Source: Gallionella sp. (GTDB lineage: Bacteria; Pseudomonadota; Gammaproteobacteria; Burkholderiales; Gallionellaceae). From it: DNA of 54,077 nt. Position numbers and translations under genes: made by a program. The notes beneath the pieces were generated by a model. The model made no database searches. It was not told the origin of the DNA and saw only the letters and a list, made by a program, of their open reading frames with translations. Below, piece by piece: positions 45,706 to 54,066 of the stretch; the stretch's first letter is position 1; each line of letters begins with the position of its first letter. Location: the NCBI GenBank assembly GCA_030645955.1, contig JAUSMR010000129.1:1-54077 (forward strand). The letters are read 5' to 3'.

Positions 45706-46101
45706 ATGAAGCACTTGTGCTTGAATTGCGAAAAGGCGGACATGGTGCGCGGCAAAAAGGACAAGGTCGTCGAATACCGTGGCGAGCAAATTACCATTGC
45801 CGCAGTGGACGGCTGGCATTGCCCTGCGTGCGGTGAATGCGAATTTGCCAGGGGAGAAGGCAAACGTTATGCGGCGGCAGTGGAGCAACTGCGCGAAGCA
45901 ACAGACAAACAAGAATCCGCGGAGTTGGCTCGTATTCGCAAAAAACTCAAACTGTCGCAAAAAGAAGCCGCCGCGATTGCGGGAGGCGGGGTTAATGCAT
46001 TTTCGCGTTATGAACATGGCAAGTCCAAGCCGGTTGCGGCAGTCGTTAATCTGTTTCGCATTCTGGATAAACACCCGGAATTGGTTGAGGAAATTCGCTA
46101 A
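45706..46101 (+). CDS. mqsA: MqsA (YgiT) antitoxin and repressor
   Basis: The 131-residue protein has an N-terminal zinc domain with two Cys pairs (CLNC near 4-7, CPAC near 39-42) and a C-terminal XRE HTH (LARIRKKLKLSQKEAAAIAGGGVNAFSRYEHG). AAGGAG precedes the ATG. MqsA binds MqsR and represses its promoter; the upstream palindrome is intact while the toxin gene is broken. It may survive as a regulator or as an antidote to MqsR from elsewhere. Confidence 0.92.
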   Translation: MKHLCLNCEKADMVRGKKDKVVEYRGEQITIAAVDGWHCPACGECEFARGEGKRYAAAVEQLREATDKQESAELARIRKKLKLSQKEAAAIAGGGVNAFSRYEHGKSKPVAAVVNLFRILDKHPELVEEIR

Positions 46102-46162
46102 GTGAACTTTGAGTTAGGCCAGGCCAATAATGAAACCGTGGTCTGTCCCCAATTGTTCCTTC

Positions 46163-46266
46163 CTTTGCCTGCCACATCTATTACCCTCTCACGCGGGAGG
46201 AAGAGGGGGTTGTGAGCCAATCGCAGCCAGTCATACGCCGAAATCTGTTAGGATTCGGCGCTAGTT
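46163..46266 (+). repeat. M48 upstream segment, copy 3 of 3
   Basis: About 104 bases (CTTTGCCTGCCACATCTATTACCC through GGATTCGGCGCTAG) match 45106-45210 with few changes. This copy contains none of the protease coding sequence. It lies directly upstream of the restriction operon, so a promoter for hsdM could lie within or after it; the 46102-46360 gap has no gene. Confidence 0.88.
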
Positions 46267-46360
46267 AACGCGCTGAATAGCCTTAAAGAGACAACGCCGC
46301 TACACCTATAAAAGCCCCATAAACCGTCGGCATCTCTCAATTCAACAATCCCGGATAACC

Positions 46361-47815
46361 ATGTTCGAACAAACCTTCAAGAATATCGACGACGCCCTCA
46401 GGAAAGAAGCGGGCTGTGCCAGCGAGCTGGACTACACCGAGCAGACCTCGTGGCTGCTGTTCCTGAAATACCTCGACGCGCTGGAACACCAGAAGGCGAT
46501 GGAGGCCGGGCTGGAGGGCAGAAAATATTCCTTCGTGCTCGACTCGCCCTACCGCTGGGAGAGCTGGGCTGCGCCGAAAGACAGGCACGGCAAGCTCGAC
46601 CACAACGCCGCGCAGTCCGGCATCGACCTCATCGAGTTCGTCAACCTGAAGCTGTTCCCCTACCTGCACGGCTTCAAGGAAAAAGCCAGCTCCTCGGACA
46701 CCCTCGAATACAAGATCGGCCAGATCTTCGGCGAGATCAAGAACAAGATCCAGAGCGGCTATATCCTGCGCGACATCATCGACCACATCGACGAACTGCG
46801 CTTCAACTCGCAGGCCGAGAAGCACGAGCTGTCGCACCTGTACGAAGCCAAGATCAGGAACATGGGCAACGCCGGGCGCAACGGCGGCGAGTACTATACC
46901 CCGCGCCCGCTGATCCGCGCGATGGTGCACGTGGTGCAGCCGAAGATCGGCGAGACCATCTACGACGGCGCGGTGGGCAGCGCGGGCTTTCTGTGCGAGA
47001 CTTACGACTACCTGCGCCCGCAGGCCAAAAAAGCGGCAGACCTCAAGACCTTGCAGGAAAAAACCTTCTACGGCATGGAGAAGAAGAGTCTCGCCTATGT
47101 CATCGCAATCATGAACATGATCCTGCATGGCATCGAGACGCCGAACATCGTCCATGCCAACACCCTGTCGTTCAACCTCGCCGACGTGCAGGACAAGGAC
47201 CGCTACGACGTGATCCTCGCCAACCCGCCGTTCGGCGGCAAGGAACGTCCAGAAGTACAGCAGAACTTTGCTATCAAAACCGGCGAGACCGCCTTCCTGT
47301 TTTTGCAGCACTTCATCAAGATGCTCAAGGCCGGCGGCCGCGCGGGCGTGGTCATCAAGAACACCTTCCTCTCCAACACCGACAACGCCTCGGTGAGCCT
47401 GCGCAAATTATTGCTGGAGTCCTGCAACCTGCACACCGTGCTCGATTGCCCCGGCGGCACGTTTCAGGGCGCGGGCGTGAAGACCGTGGTGCTGTTCTTC
47501 GAGAAGGGTACGCCGACGCGCAACACCTGGTACTACCAGCTCGATCCCGGTCGCAACATGGGCAAGACCAACCCGCTCAACGACGCCGACCTCGCCGAAT
47601 TTATTGAACTGCAAAAGACCTGCGCCGACTCGCCCAAGAGCTGGTCTGTAGATACGTTCGCCCTGAGCGAAGTCGAAGGGTTCGATTTGTCGGTGAAGAA
47701 CCCCAACGGCAATGAGGCCGTGGTGCATCGCAGCCCGCAGGACATCATGGACGAGATCGCCGCGCTGGATGCGGAAAGTGCGGAGGTGCTGGGGAACATC
47801 AGGGCGCTACTGTGA
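46361..47815 (+). CDS. hsdM: Type I restriction-modification methyltransferase subunit
   Basis: The 484-residue HsdM has the N-terminal helical domain (MFEQTFKNIDDALRKEAG), GEYYTPRPLIRAMV, the SAM motif as YDGAVGSAGF (variant of the usual DPACGTGGF) and the catalytic NPPF at 288-291. It methylates adenine as M2S with HsdS. Near residue 431-440 the stretch TFALSEVEGF is encoded by half of a REP palindrome, absent from normal HsdM proteins as far as I know. It overlaps hsdS by 4 bases. Confidence 0.95.
   Translation: MFEQTFKNIDDALRKEAGCASELDYTEQTSWLLFLKYLDALEHQKAMEAGLEGRKYSFVLDSPYRWESWAAPKDRHGKLDHNAAQSGIDLIEFVNLKLFPYLHGFKEKASSSDTLEYKIGQIFGEIKNKIQSGYILRDIIDHIDELRFNSQAEKHELSHLYEAKIRNMGNAGRNGGEYYTPRPLIRAMVHVVQPKIGETIYDGAVGSAGFLCETYDYLRPQAKKAADLKTLQEKTFYGMEKKSLAYVIAIMNMILHGIETPNIVHANTLSFNLADVQDKDRYDVILANPPFGGKERPEVQQNFAIKTGETAFLFLQHFIKMLKAGGRAGVVIKNTFLSNTDNASVSLRKLLLESCNLHTVLDCPGGTFQGAGVKTVVLFFEKGTPTRNTWYYQLDPGRNMGKTNPLNDADLAEFIELQKTCADSPKSWSVDTFALSEVEGFDLSVKNPNGNEAVVHRSPQDIMDEIAALDAESAEVLGNIRALL
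47653..47683 (+). repeat. In-frame REP half-element inside hsdM
   Basis: ACGTTCGCCCTGAGCGAAG followed by TCGAAGGGTTCG is the sequence seen in very common proteobacterial REP palindromes. It keeps the reading frame and adds about ten residues to HsdM near its C-terminus. Confidence 0.7.
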
Positions 47816-48963
47816 AGCTAGCAATAAAAACAACAGCACTTGGAAATGTCGTGGAGCTGATTATGGGTCAGGCACCATCTAGCAAGGACTGCAACTTTGA
47901 TGGGCGTGGCACACCATTTGTAAAAGTCGGTGAGTTTCGCGAAACGCGACCAGAGATTCGCGAGTGGACGACAAACCCCTTAAGGATGGCGCGTCTAACC
48001 GATGTTTTGTTATGCGTCGTGGGTGCAACATGCGGAAAAATCAACTTGGGCGAAGAGTGCGCAATCGGCCGCTCAGTTGCAGCAATACGCCCACGTGTAG
48101 AAAAACTCGACCAGCTCTACCTTTACTATTTCATGATGACCCTTGTGGAGAGCCTACGGTCGGGTTCGGTCGGCGCTGCCCAGACAGTGATTTCAAAAGA
48201 TATGATTGAGACCGTTCAGATACCGAACGTGCCGCTTCCCGAACAGCAGCGCATCGTCGCCATTCTCGACGCAGCGTTTGACGGCATCGCCACCGCCAAA
48301 GCCACCGCCGAACAGAACCTGCAAAACGCCCGCGCGCTGTTCGAAAGCCAACTGCAATCGGTCTTTACCCTGCACGGCGAGGGGTGGGTTGAAAAGAAGC
48401 TGAGTGACGTATGCGCCATCACCTCAACTCTTGTTGATCCGCGCAAAGAGGAGTTTCTCGATCTGACTCACGTTGGAGCAGGAAATATCGAGTCACAGAC
48501 GGGTGTCTTCGTTGAACTCAAAACGGCGCGGGAGGAAGGATTGATTTCCGGCAAGTTTCTCTTCGACGAATCAATGGTTCTCTACAGCAAGATTCGTCCT
48601 TATCTCATGAAAGTGGCGCGGCCTCATTTCAATGGTTTGTGCAGCGCCGACATGTATCCGCTTGCACCGCTGCCGAACGCGATAACTCGCGATTACCTGT
48701 TTTATTTGTTACTGAGCAAATCTTTCACCGACTACGCGATTCAAGGATCGGCTCGCGCAGGAATGCCGAAGGTCAATCGAGAGCATCTTTTCGAGTTTCG
48801 TGTGTGGCTGCCTGATGTGAAGAAACAAGCGGTATTGGCCGCAAAGCTCGACGCTCTTCACGAAGAAACCCAACGCCTCGAATCCCTCTACCAGCGCAAG
48901 CTCGCCGCCCTCGACGAGATGAAGAAGTCGCTGCTGCATCAGGCATTCAGCGGGGCGCTGTAG
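47812..48963 (+). CDS. hsdS: Type I restriction-modification specificity subunit
   Basis: The 383-residue HsdS has two target-recognition domains (about 1-140 and 190-325). Each is followed by a conserved helical spacer: LPEQQRIVAILDAAFDGI-AKATAEQNLQNARALFESQLQ and QAVLAAKLDALHEETQRLESLYQRKLAALDEMKKSLL. The two recognition domains read the halves of a bipartite DNA site. The GTG start at 47812 overlaps the hsdM stop. The recognition sequence cannot be predicted from reading. Confidence 0.94.
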   Translation: MKLAIKTTALGNVVELIMGQAPSSKDCNFDGRGTPFVKVGEFRETRPEIREWTTNPLRMARLTDVLLCVVGATCGKINLGEECAIGRSVAAIRPRVEKLDQLYLYYFMMTLVESLRSGSVGAAQTVISKDMIETVQIPNVPLPEQQRIVAILDAAFDGIATAKATAEQNLQNARALFESQLQSVFTLHGEGWVEKKLSDVCAITSTLVDPRKEEFLDLTHVGAGNIESQTGVFVELKTAREEGLISGKFLFDESMVLYSKIRPYLMKVARPHFNGLCSADMYPLAPLPNAITRDYLFYLLLSKSFTDYAIQGSARAGMPKVNREHLFEFRVWLPDVKKQAVLAAKLDALHEETQRLESLYQRKLAALDEMKKSLLHQAFSGAL

Positions 48964-48985
48964 TGGGCGGGCTTGCTCGGCTATA

Positions 48986-50143
48986 ATGATCCGTATGGAA
49001 CGCATTCAGTCTATCAATCCGGATCGTATCGCATGGTGTTGTGCCGATCTCGGCATCACGCCGGGCGAACTTGCGGCTGAAACGGGTATTGCTGCGGCCA
49101 CCATGGAGCATGTCATGGCGGGCAATGATGGCATGACGTTCAACCAGTTGCGCAAGGTCGCCGATCATTTTGGCAGGGGGGTACTGTTCTTCCTTGAGGA
49201 GGGGGCGGTGGATGAAGCGCAGGTGCATTCGCCTCAGTTCCGCACCCTTGCCAACCAGAAGCCGGAGTTGTCCGCCAAGCTCAAAGCGCTGATCGAGCGG
49301 GTGGAAAAACAGCGCGAAGTGTATTTAAGTTTGCGCGAAGACCTCGACGATGCCGACCGCCCGCGCTTCACCCCGCCAGTTTTGCCCAACGATGACCTGC
49401 AAGAAGCGGCGCGCACTGCGCGGCGATGGCTCGGGCTGAATGACCAGAATAATTTTGATACTTACCGGGAAGCGTTGGAATTCCGTGGCGTGCTGGTGTT
49501 CCGCAGCAACGGCTATAACGGGAAGTGGCAGATCGCCAAGGAGAACCCGATTCTTGGTTTCTCCCTGTACGACGTGGCTTGTCCGGTGATTGTGGTCAAA
49601 AAGCAGGACTGGGATACCCGGCAGACTTTCACTCTCATGCATGAGCTGGGGCATTTGCTATTGCATAAAACCAGTTCGATTGATGACGAGCGCGACCTGG
49701 AATCCCATCGCGGGCATGAGAGCGAGGCCAATGCTTTTGCCGGATACCTGCTGGTGCCGGATTCTTTTCTGGCAAGCATCAGCGATGCAGAACGACCCGA
49801 TGATGTATCCGAATATGACTACTGGCTCGAACGCCAGCGCAAGGCATGGGGTGTGAGCGGCGAGATGATTCTGCGCCGATTGCTGGATGCAGGGCGCTTG
49901 CCGCAAAGCCGATATGAGGCTTACCGGCAATGGAGTCGTCAAACTCCAATTATTGTGGAGGATGGCGGTAGCCGTAAGTATCGCAACAGGGAGCCAATGC
50001 ATATTTTCGGCGACACGTTTGTGCGCACGGTGCTGGATTCTCTGTATGCCCGCCATATCACGCTAGCCAAAGCGAGCAGTTATCTCGATAACCTGAAGAT
50101 CAAAGACCTGCATCAGTTGGAGCGTTACTATGCGGGTGTTTGA
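48986..50143 (+). CDS. XRE HTH plus ImmA/IrrE-family metallopeptidase
   Basis: The 385-residue protein has an N-terminal HTH (about 10-65, LGITPGELAAETGIAAATME) and a ImmA/IrrE zinc peptidase domain with HELGH (H219, E220, H223) and a following HRGHESEANAFAGYLL helix carrying the third ligand. Relatives cleave repressors or act as antitoxin-like regulators. It lies between hsdS and hsdR and overlaps the PIN-like gene by 14 bases, so it forms a pair with it. ATG 48986 is used; 48995 is possible. A TATAAT at 48982 overlaps the start. Confidence 0.9.
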   Translation: MIRMERIQSINPDRIAWCCADLGITPGELAAETGIAAATMEHVMAGNDGMTFNQLRKVADHFGRGVLFFLEEGAVDEAQVHSPQFRTLANQKPELSAKLKALIERVEKQREVYLSLREDLDDADRPRFTPPVLPNDDLQEAARTARRWLGLNDQNNFDTYREALEFRGVLVFRSNGYNGKWQIAKENPILGFSLYDVACPVIVVKKQDWDTRQTFTLMHELGHLLLHKTSSIDDERDLESHRGHESEANAFAGYLLVPDSFLASISDAERPDDVSEYDYWLERQRKAWGVSGEMILRRLLDAGRLPQSRYEAYRQWSRQTPIIVEDGGSRKYRNREPMHIFGDTFVRTVLDSLYARHITLAKASSYLDNLKIKDLHQLERYYAGV

Positions 50144-50612
50144 TGCGTCGTCCATGATCTATGCGTGGGACAACTACCCGATAGATCAATTTCCACCTTT
50201 ATGGGAATGGATGGCGAGTCAAATTGAAGCGAAAGAGCTGGTTATGTCCAGCGTGGCGTTTGATGAGGTAAACCACAAAACACCGGATTGTGGAGAGTGG
50301 CTGAAAGAAAATAATCTGGAGCAGTTGGCAATTAGCAATGCCATTGTGCAGGAAGCCAAACGCATTAAGGGTTTGCTTGGCATTGTGGATGATAACTACC
50401 ATGCCAAAGGTGTTGGCGAAAACGACATCCTGATTATCGCAACGGCACGTTTGCATGGGGCTGAATTGGTGTCGGATGAAGAACGTCAAACCAATCAGCC
50501 CCAAGTTTCTTCAAAAAGAAAAATCCCCGCAGTGTGTGCAATGGCGACGATTTCTGTTTCCTGCATCAATTTCATCGAGTACATCAAGGCTTCTGGGGCG
50601 GTTTTTCGTTAG
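50130..50612 (+). CDS. DUF4411 PIN-like protein
   Basis: The 160-residue protein starts MRVFDASSMIYAWDNYP, with Asp5 as the first PIN acidic residue. GENDILIIATARLHGAELVSDEER supplies others, and IPAVCA...CINFIEYIK closes the fold. DUF4411 proteins are regularly encoded after XRE-ImmA genes and are likely RNases of a toxin-antitoxin-like unit. The start lies inside the preceding gene. hsdR follows after 47 bp, so the pair is embedded in the restriction operon. Confidence 0.88.
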   Translation: MRVFDASSMIYAWDNYPIDQFPPLWEWMASQIEAKELVMSSVAFDEVNHKTPDCGEWLKENNLEQLAISNAIVQEAKRIKGLLGIVDDNYHAKGVGENDILIIATARLHGAELVSDEERQTNQPQVSSKRKIPAVCAMATISVSCINFIEYIKASGAVFR

Positions 50613-50659
50613 GTTCGCTTGACGGATAACTTGACTCAAACTTGACGCATATTTCTCTA

Positions 50660-53098
50660 ATGAACGAAGCCGAAACCCGTGCCGAACACATCGACCCCGC
50701 GCTGAAAGCCGCCGGCTGGGGTGTGGTCGAGGGTAGCCGGGTGATGCGCGAATACCGCATCACCGAGGGGCGCTTGCAGGGTGCGGGGCAGCGCGGCAAG
50801 CCGGAGATCGCCGACTATGTGCTGGTGTACCGCAACCACAAGCTGGCGGTGGTGGAGGCGAAGCGCCGGGACTTGCCGCACACCGAGGGGCTGGGGCAGG
50901 CCAAGAGTTATTCGGGCAAGATCGGCGCACGTTTTGGCTACGCGACCAACGGTCAGCGTATCTACGGCGTGGACATGCACAACGGCGCGGAGGGCGAGGT
51001 TGATGCTTATCCATCTCCTGAAGAATTATGGAATCGCACGTTCGCCGAGGCGAACGACTGGCGCGAACGTTTCGCCGCCGTGCCGTTCGAGGACAAGGGT
51101 GGGCTGTGGGGTTCGCGCTACTATCAGGACAGCGCAATCAACGCGGTGCTGGAGGCGATTGCGCATAACCAGCAGCGCATCCTGCTGACGCTGGCGACCG
51201 GAACCGGCAAGACCTTTATCGCGTTCCAGCTGGCGTGGAAGCTGTTTCATGCGCGCTGGAACCTTAAACGTGATGCGGCGCGCAGGCCGCGCATCCTGTT
51301 TCTTGCCGACCGCAACATTCTTGCCGATCAGGCATACAACGCGTTCTCCGCTTTTCCCGAGGATGCGCTGGTGCGCATCGCGCCGGAGGATATCCGCAAG
51401 AAGGGGCGCGTGCCGAAGAACGGCAGCGTGTTCTTTACGATCTTCCAGACGTTCATGAGCGGGCCATCTACGAATATCGTTCGGGCTGCGACCGTCGATT
51501 CATACTCCGTTCGCCCTGAGCCTGTCGAAGGGTTGCGCTCCTCCATTCATGGTTCGACAAGCTCACCACGAACGGAGGACAGGGCTTTTTATTTCGGTGA
51601 GTACCCGCCGGACTTTTTCGATTTCATCGTCATCGACGAGTGCCACCGCGGCGGGGCGAACGACGAAAGCAACTGGCGCGGCATCCTCGACTACTTCGCG
51701 CCTGCGGTGCAGCTCGGCCTGACCGCTACGCCCAAGCGCCGCGACAACGCGGACACCTACGCCTATTTCGGCGAGCCGGTGTATGTGTACTCGCTGAAGG
51801 AAGGCATCAACGACGGCTTCCTCACGCCGTTCCGCGTGAAGCAGTACGCCACCACGCTGGACGAATACCGCTACACCTCGGACGACAATCTGGTCGAGGG
51901 CGAGATCGAGGCGGGCAAGCTGTACGAGGAGAAGGATTTCAACCGCATCATCGAGATCGAGGCGCGCGAGCGCTACCGCGTGAAGCTGTTCATGGATGCG
52001 ATCAACCAGCGCGAGAAGACGCTGGTGTTCTGCGCCAATCAGGCGCACGCGCTGGCGGTGCGCGACCTGATCAACCAGATGAAGAGCGCCAGCACCGATC
52101 CGAACTATTGCGTGCGCGTGACGGCGAACGACGGCGAGCGCGGCGAGCAATTTCTGCGCGACTTCCAGGACAACGAGAAGAGCATCCCGACCATCCTCAC
52201 CACCTCGCAGAAACTTTCCACCGGAGTGGATGCGCGCAACGTGCGCAACATCGTGCTGATGAGGCCGATCAATTCGATGATCGAGTTCAAGCAGATCATC
52301 GGGCGCGGCACGCGGCTTTTTGAGGGCAAGGAATACTTCACCATTTACGATTTCGTGAAGGCGCATCATCTGTTCAACGACCCGGAGTGGGACGGCGAGC
52401 CGATCGAGGTGGGCGAGGGCGGGGATAAAGTGTATCCGCCAACTACGCCAAAGCAGCTGCCGGAGTTTGAGCAGCCACACCCGGAATATGAAGCGAAGAT
52501 GAAAGTGCGCGTAAAGTTGCGCGATGGCAAGGAGCGCAGCATCCGGCATATTTCCGTGACGACCTTCTGGGGGCCGGACGGCAAGCCGATTTCAGCCGCA
52601 GAGTTTTTGACGCTGCTGTTCGGCCAGTTGCCGGAATTCTTCAGGGATGAGGACGAACTGCGCGCGCTGTGGAGTCTGCCGGACACGCGCAAGAAGCTGC
52701 TCGAAGGGCTTTCGGAAAAAGGCTTCGGCAAGGATCAGTTGTTCGAGATGCAGAAGATCATCGACGCCGAAAACAGCGACTTGTTCGACGTGCTGGCGCA
52801 TGTGGCTTTCGCGCTGCAACCGATCAGCCGCGAGGAGCGGGCTGTCGCGGCGCATGGAGACATACACGAACACTTCAGCGACAAGCAGCAAGCCTTCATC
52901 GATTTCGTGCTGGCTCACTATGTGCAGGAGGGGGTGGAGGAACTGGAACAGGAGAAGCTGACCAAGTTGCTGCGCCTGAAATATCACGACTCCATTCCCG
53001 ATGCGGTCGCCGACCTGGGCGGAGACATCGCGGAAATCCGCAACCTGTTCTCAGGCTTTCAGCGCTACTTGTATCAAGGCGCATCGGCTTCCAATTAA
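50660..53098 (+). CDS. hsdR: Type I restriction endonuclease subunit
   Basis: The 812-residue HsdR has the PD-(D/E)xK nuclease at the N-terminus (D52, E66-x-K68 in VVEAK), helicase Walker A ATGTGKT at 179-185, motif II DECH at 326-329, TATPKRRDN, and motif VI IGRGTRLFEGK. It translocates and cuts unmodified DNA in the HsdR2M2S complex. Residues 283-306 (SVRPEPVEGLR...STSSPRTE) are encoded by a complete REP palindrome lying in frame just before motif II. ATG 50660 is preferred to the TTG at 50642. The reading frame is otherwise intact. Confidence 0.94.
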   Translation: MNEAETRAEHIDPALKAAGWGVVEGSRVMREYRITEGRLQGAGQRGKPEIADYVLVYRNHKLAVVEAKRRDLPHTEGLGQAKSYSGKIGARFGYATNGQRIYGVDMHNGAEGEVDAYPSPEELWNRTFAEANDWRERFAAVPFEDKGGLWGSRYYQDSAINAVLEAIAHNQQRILLTLATGTGKTFIAFQLAWKLFHARWNLKRDAARRPRILFLADRNILADQAYNAFSAFPEDALVRIAPEDIRKKGRVPKNGSVFFTIFQTFMSGPSTNIVRAATVDSYSVRPEPVEGLRSSIHGSTSSPRTEDRAFYFGEYPPDFFDFIVIDECHRGGANDESNWRGILDYFAPAVQLGLTATPKRRDNADTYAYFGEPVYVYSLKEGINDGFLTPFRVKQYATTLDEYRYTSDDNLVEGEIEAGKLYEEKDFNRIIEIEARERYRVKLFMDAINQREKTLVFCANQAHALAVRDLINQMKSASTDPNYCVRVTANDGERGEQFLRDFQDNEKSIPTILTTSQKLSTGVDARNVRNIVLMRPINSMIEFKQIIGRGTRLFEGKEYFTIYDFVKAHHLFNDPEWDGEPIEVGEGGDKVYPPTTPKQLPEFEQPHPEYEAKMKVRVKLRDGKERSIRHISVTTFWGPDGKPISAAEFLTLLFGQLPEFFRDEDELRALWSLPDTRKKLLEGLSEKGFGKDQLFEMQKIIDAENSDLFDVLAHVAFALQPISREERAVAAHGDIHEHFSDKQQAFIDFVLAHYVQEGVEELEQEKLTKLLRLKYHDSIPDAVADLGGDIAEIRNLFSGFQRYLYQGASASN
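51506..51576 (+). repeat. Complete in-frame REP palindrome inside hsdR
   Basis: The arms CCGTTCGCCCTGAGCCTGTC and GACAAGCTCACCACGAACGG flank a short centre, the typical form of a very widespread proteobacterial REP. It adds about 24 residues and no stop. Confidence 0.88.
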
Positions 53099-53170
53099 CG
53101 CAGGGGGAGAGACCTTTGCGGAGTAGCCATCATTCAGGTCAGCCACCATACTTAAACGAACCAGTCACAA

Positions 53171-53341
53171 ATGGAGTTCACCAACGCCCGCCTTGAAGCG
53201 ATCACAGCCGCTGATTTCGAGACCCTCGCCCGACAGGACGAGGTGATCTGGCGGCGGGACTGCACGCTAATAATGAGGCGGCCTTTCGTTCGCAGACATA
53301 CTCCCATTTCCCGCTTCAGCCAGGGATTCGATGTTTACTAA
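53171..53341 (+). CDS. Possible short ORF after hsdR, unrecognised
   Basis: ATG 53171 opens 56 codons (MEFTNARLEAITAADFETLA, then RQDEVIWRRDC...). The first half looks protein-like and acidic; the second half after CTLIMRR does not. It may be the 5' fragment of a gene that once followed hsdR. No ribosome site is clear. The rest of 53099-53648 shows nothing I can assign. Confidence 0.35.
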   Translation: MEFTNARLEAITAADFETLARQDEVIWRRDCTLIMRRPFVRRHTPISRFSQGFDVY

Positions 53342-53648
53342 ACGTTCTTCAATCATGAGGTGGGCCTGAAAGTTCGGCGACTGGCTGGGGAATGGCGGTC
53401 ATTCTAGCGCGGGACCGAAATTCATGCGCAGAATGCGTTAATGGGGCCAGATCGAATTTTTTCTCAGCCACAACGGATGAATCTACAAGCACTGCCGCTG
53501 CGCCACCTAAGTAACAGGCTCCTGCGGATTTGGTTGGCAACAGAACGAGCGTTCTCTACGATGCGGTTGTCGTTTTACACATGGAACCACGAATACTTGC
53601 AGTTGCTGGTTAGCCGCATCACGCATTAAGCAACGGGAGGACACCGAC

Positions 53649-53942
53649 ATGAATTCCGAAGAAACATCCAGACTTGCCGTTTTTGAAGGAAAGCAGATAC
53701 GCAAGGCGTTCCATGAGGGTGAGTGGCGGTTCTCGGTCATTGACGTGATCGAAGCTTTGGTAGGAGGTGACCGGCCTTGCAAGTATTGGAACGACCTGAA
53801 GAAGAAGCTGTTGCAGGAGGGTTATGGCCAGTTGCCCGAAAAAATCGGACAACTGAAAATGCAGTCCAGCGACGGGTCGGATGCAGTGTTTGTAAGAAAA
53901 GAAGGCCTACCCGCCCGCCTGTTCACACTAGGGAATCGCTGA
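53649..53942 (+). pseudogene. Bro-N domain (phage antirepressor-type) gene interrupted by a MITE
   Basis: The 97-codon frame begins with a Bro-N/BRO domain: SRLAVFEGKQIRKAFHEGEWRFSVIDVIEAL, then KYWNDLKKKLLQEG, QLPEKIGQLKMQSSDG. GGGAGG precedes the ATG. The last residues (LGNR) come from a palindromic element with CTAG at both ends. Removing the element and one CTAG joins ...ARLFT to LAFDT and keeps the frame open to the window end, so the gene was probably longer. Bro-N proteins bind DNA in phages and mobile elements. Confidence 0.8.
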
Positions 53943-54066
53943 TTTATTCACCCAAGCTGTCGTTGCGAGCGAAGCGTGGCAATCCAGTGTTTTGATATAA
54001 AACGAACTTCTGGATTGCCACGTCGCTATGCTCCTCGCAATGACGATTTAATCTGCGCTTCCCTAG
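53932..54066 (+). mobile_element. MITE-like element with IS5-type CTAG target duplication
   Basis: Terminal inverted repeats GGAATCGCTGATTTATTC (left) and GGAAGCGCAGATTAAATC (right, reverse complement) match at about 14 of 18 bases. The interior arms (CGTTGCGAGCGAAGCGTGGC...CAATCCAG and its partner) are also palindromic. CTAG at 53928-53931 and 54063-54066 is the YTAR-type 4-base duplication of IS5-family transposases. It is about 135 bases with one duplication copy and has no coding capacity. Confidence 0.8.

Noticed and set aside
48982..48987. TATAAT before the XRE-ImmA gene as a promoter
   Set aside because: It overlaps the chosen start codon and no matching -35 box lies at the right distance, so it is recorded only as a remark.
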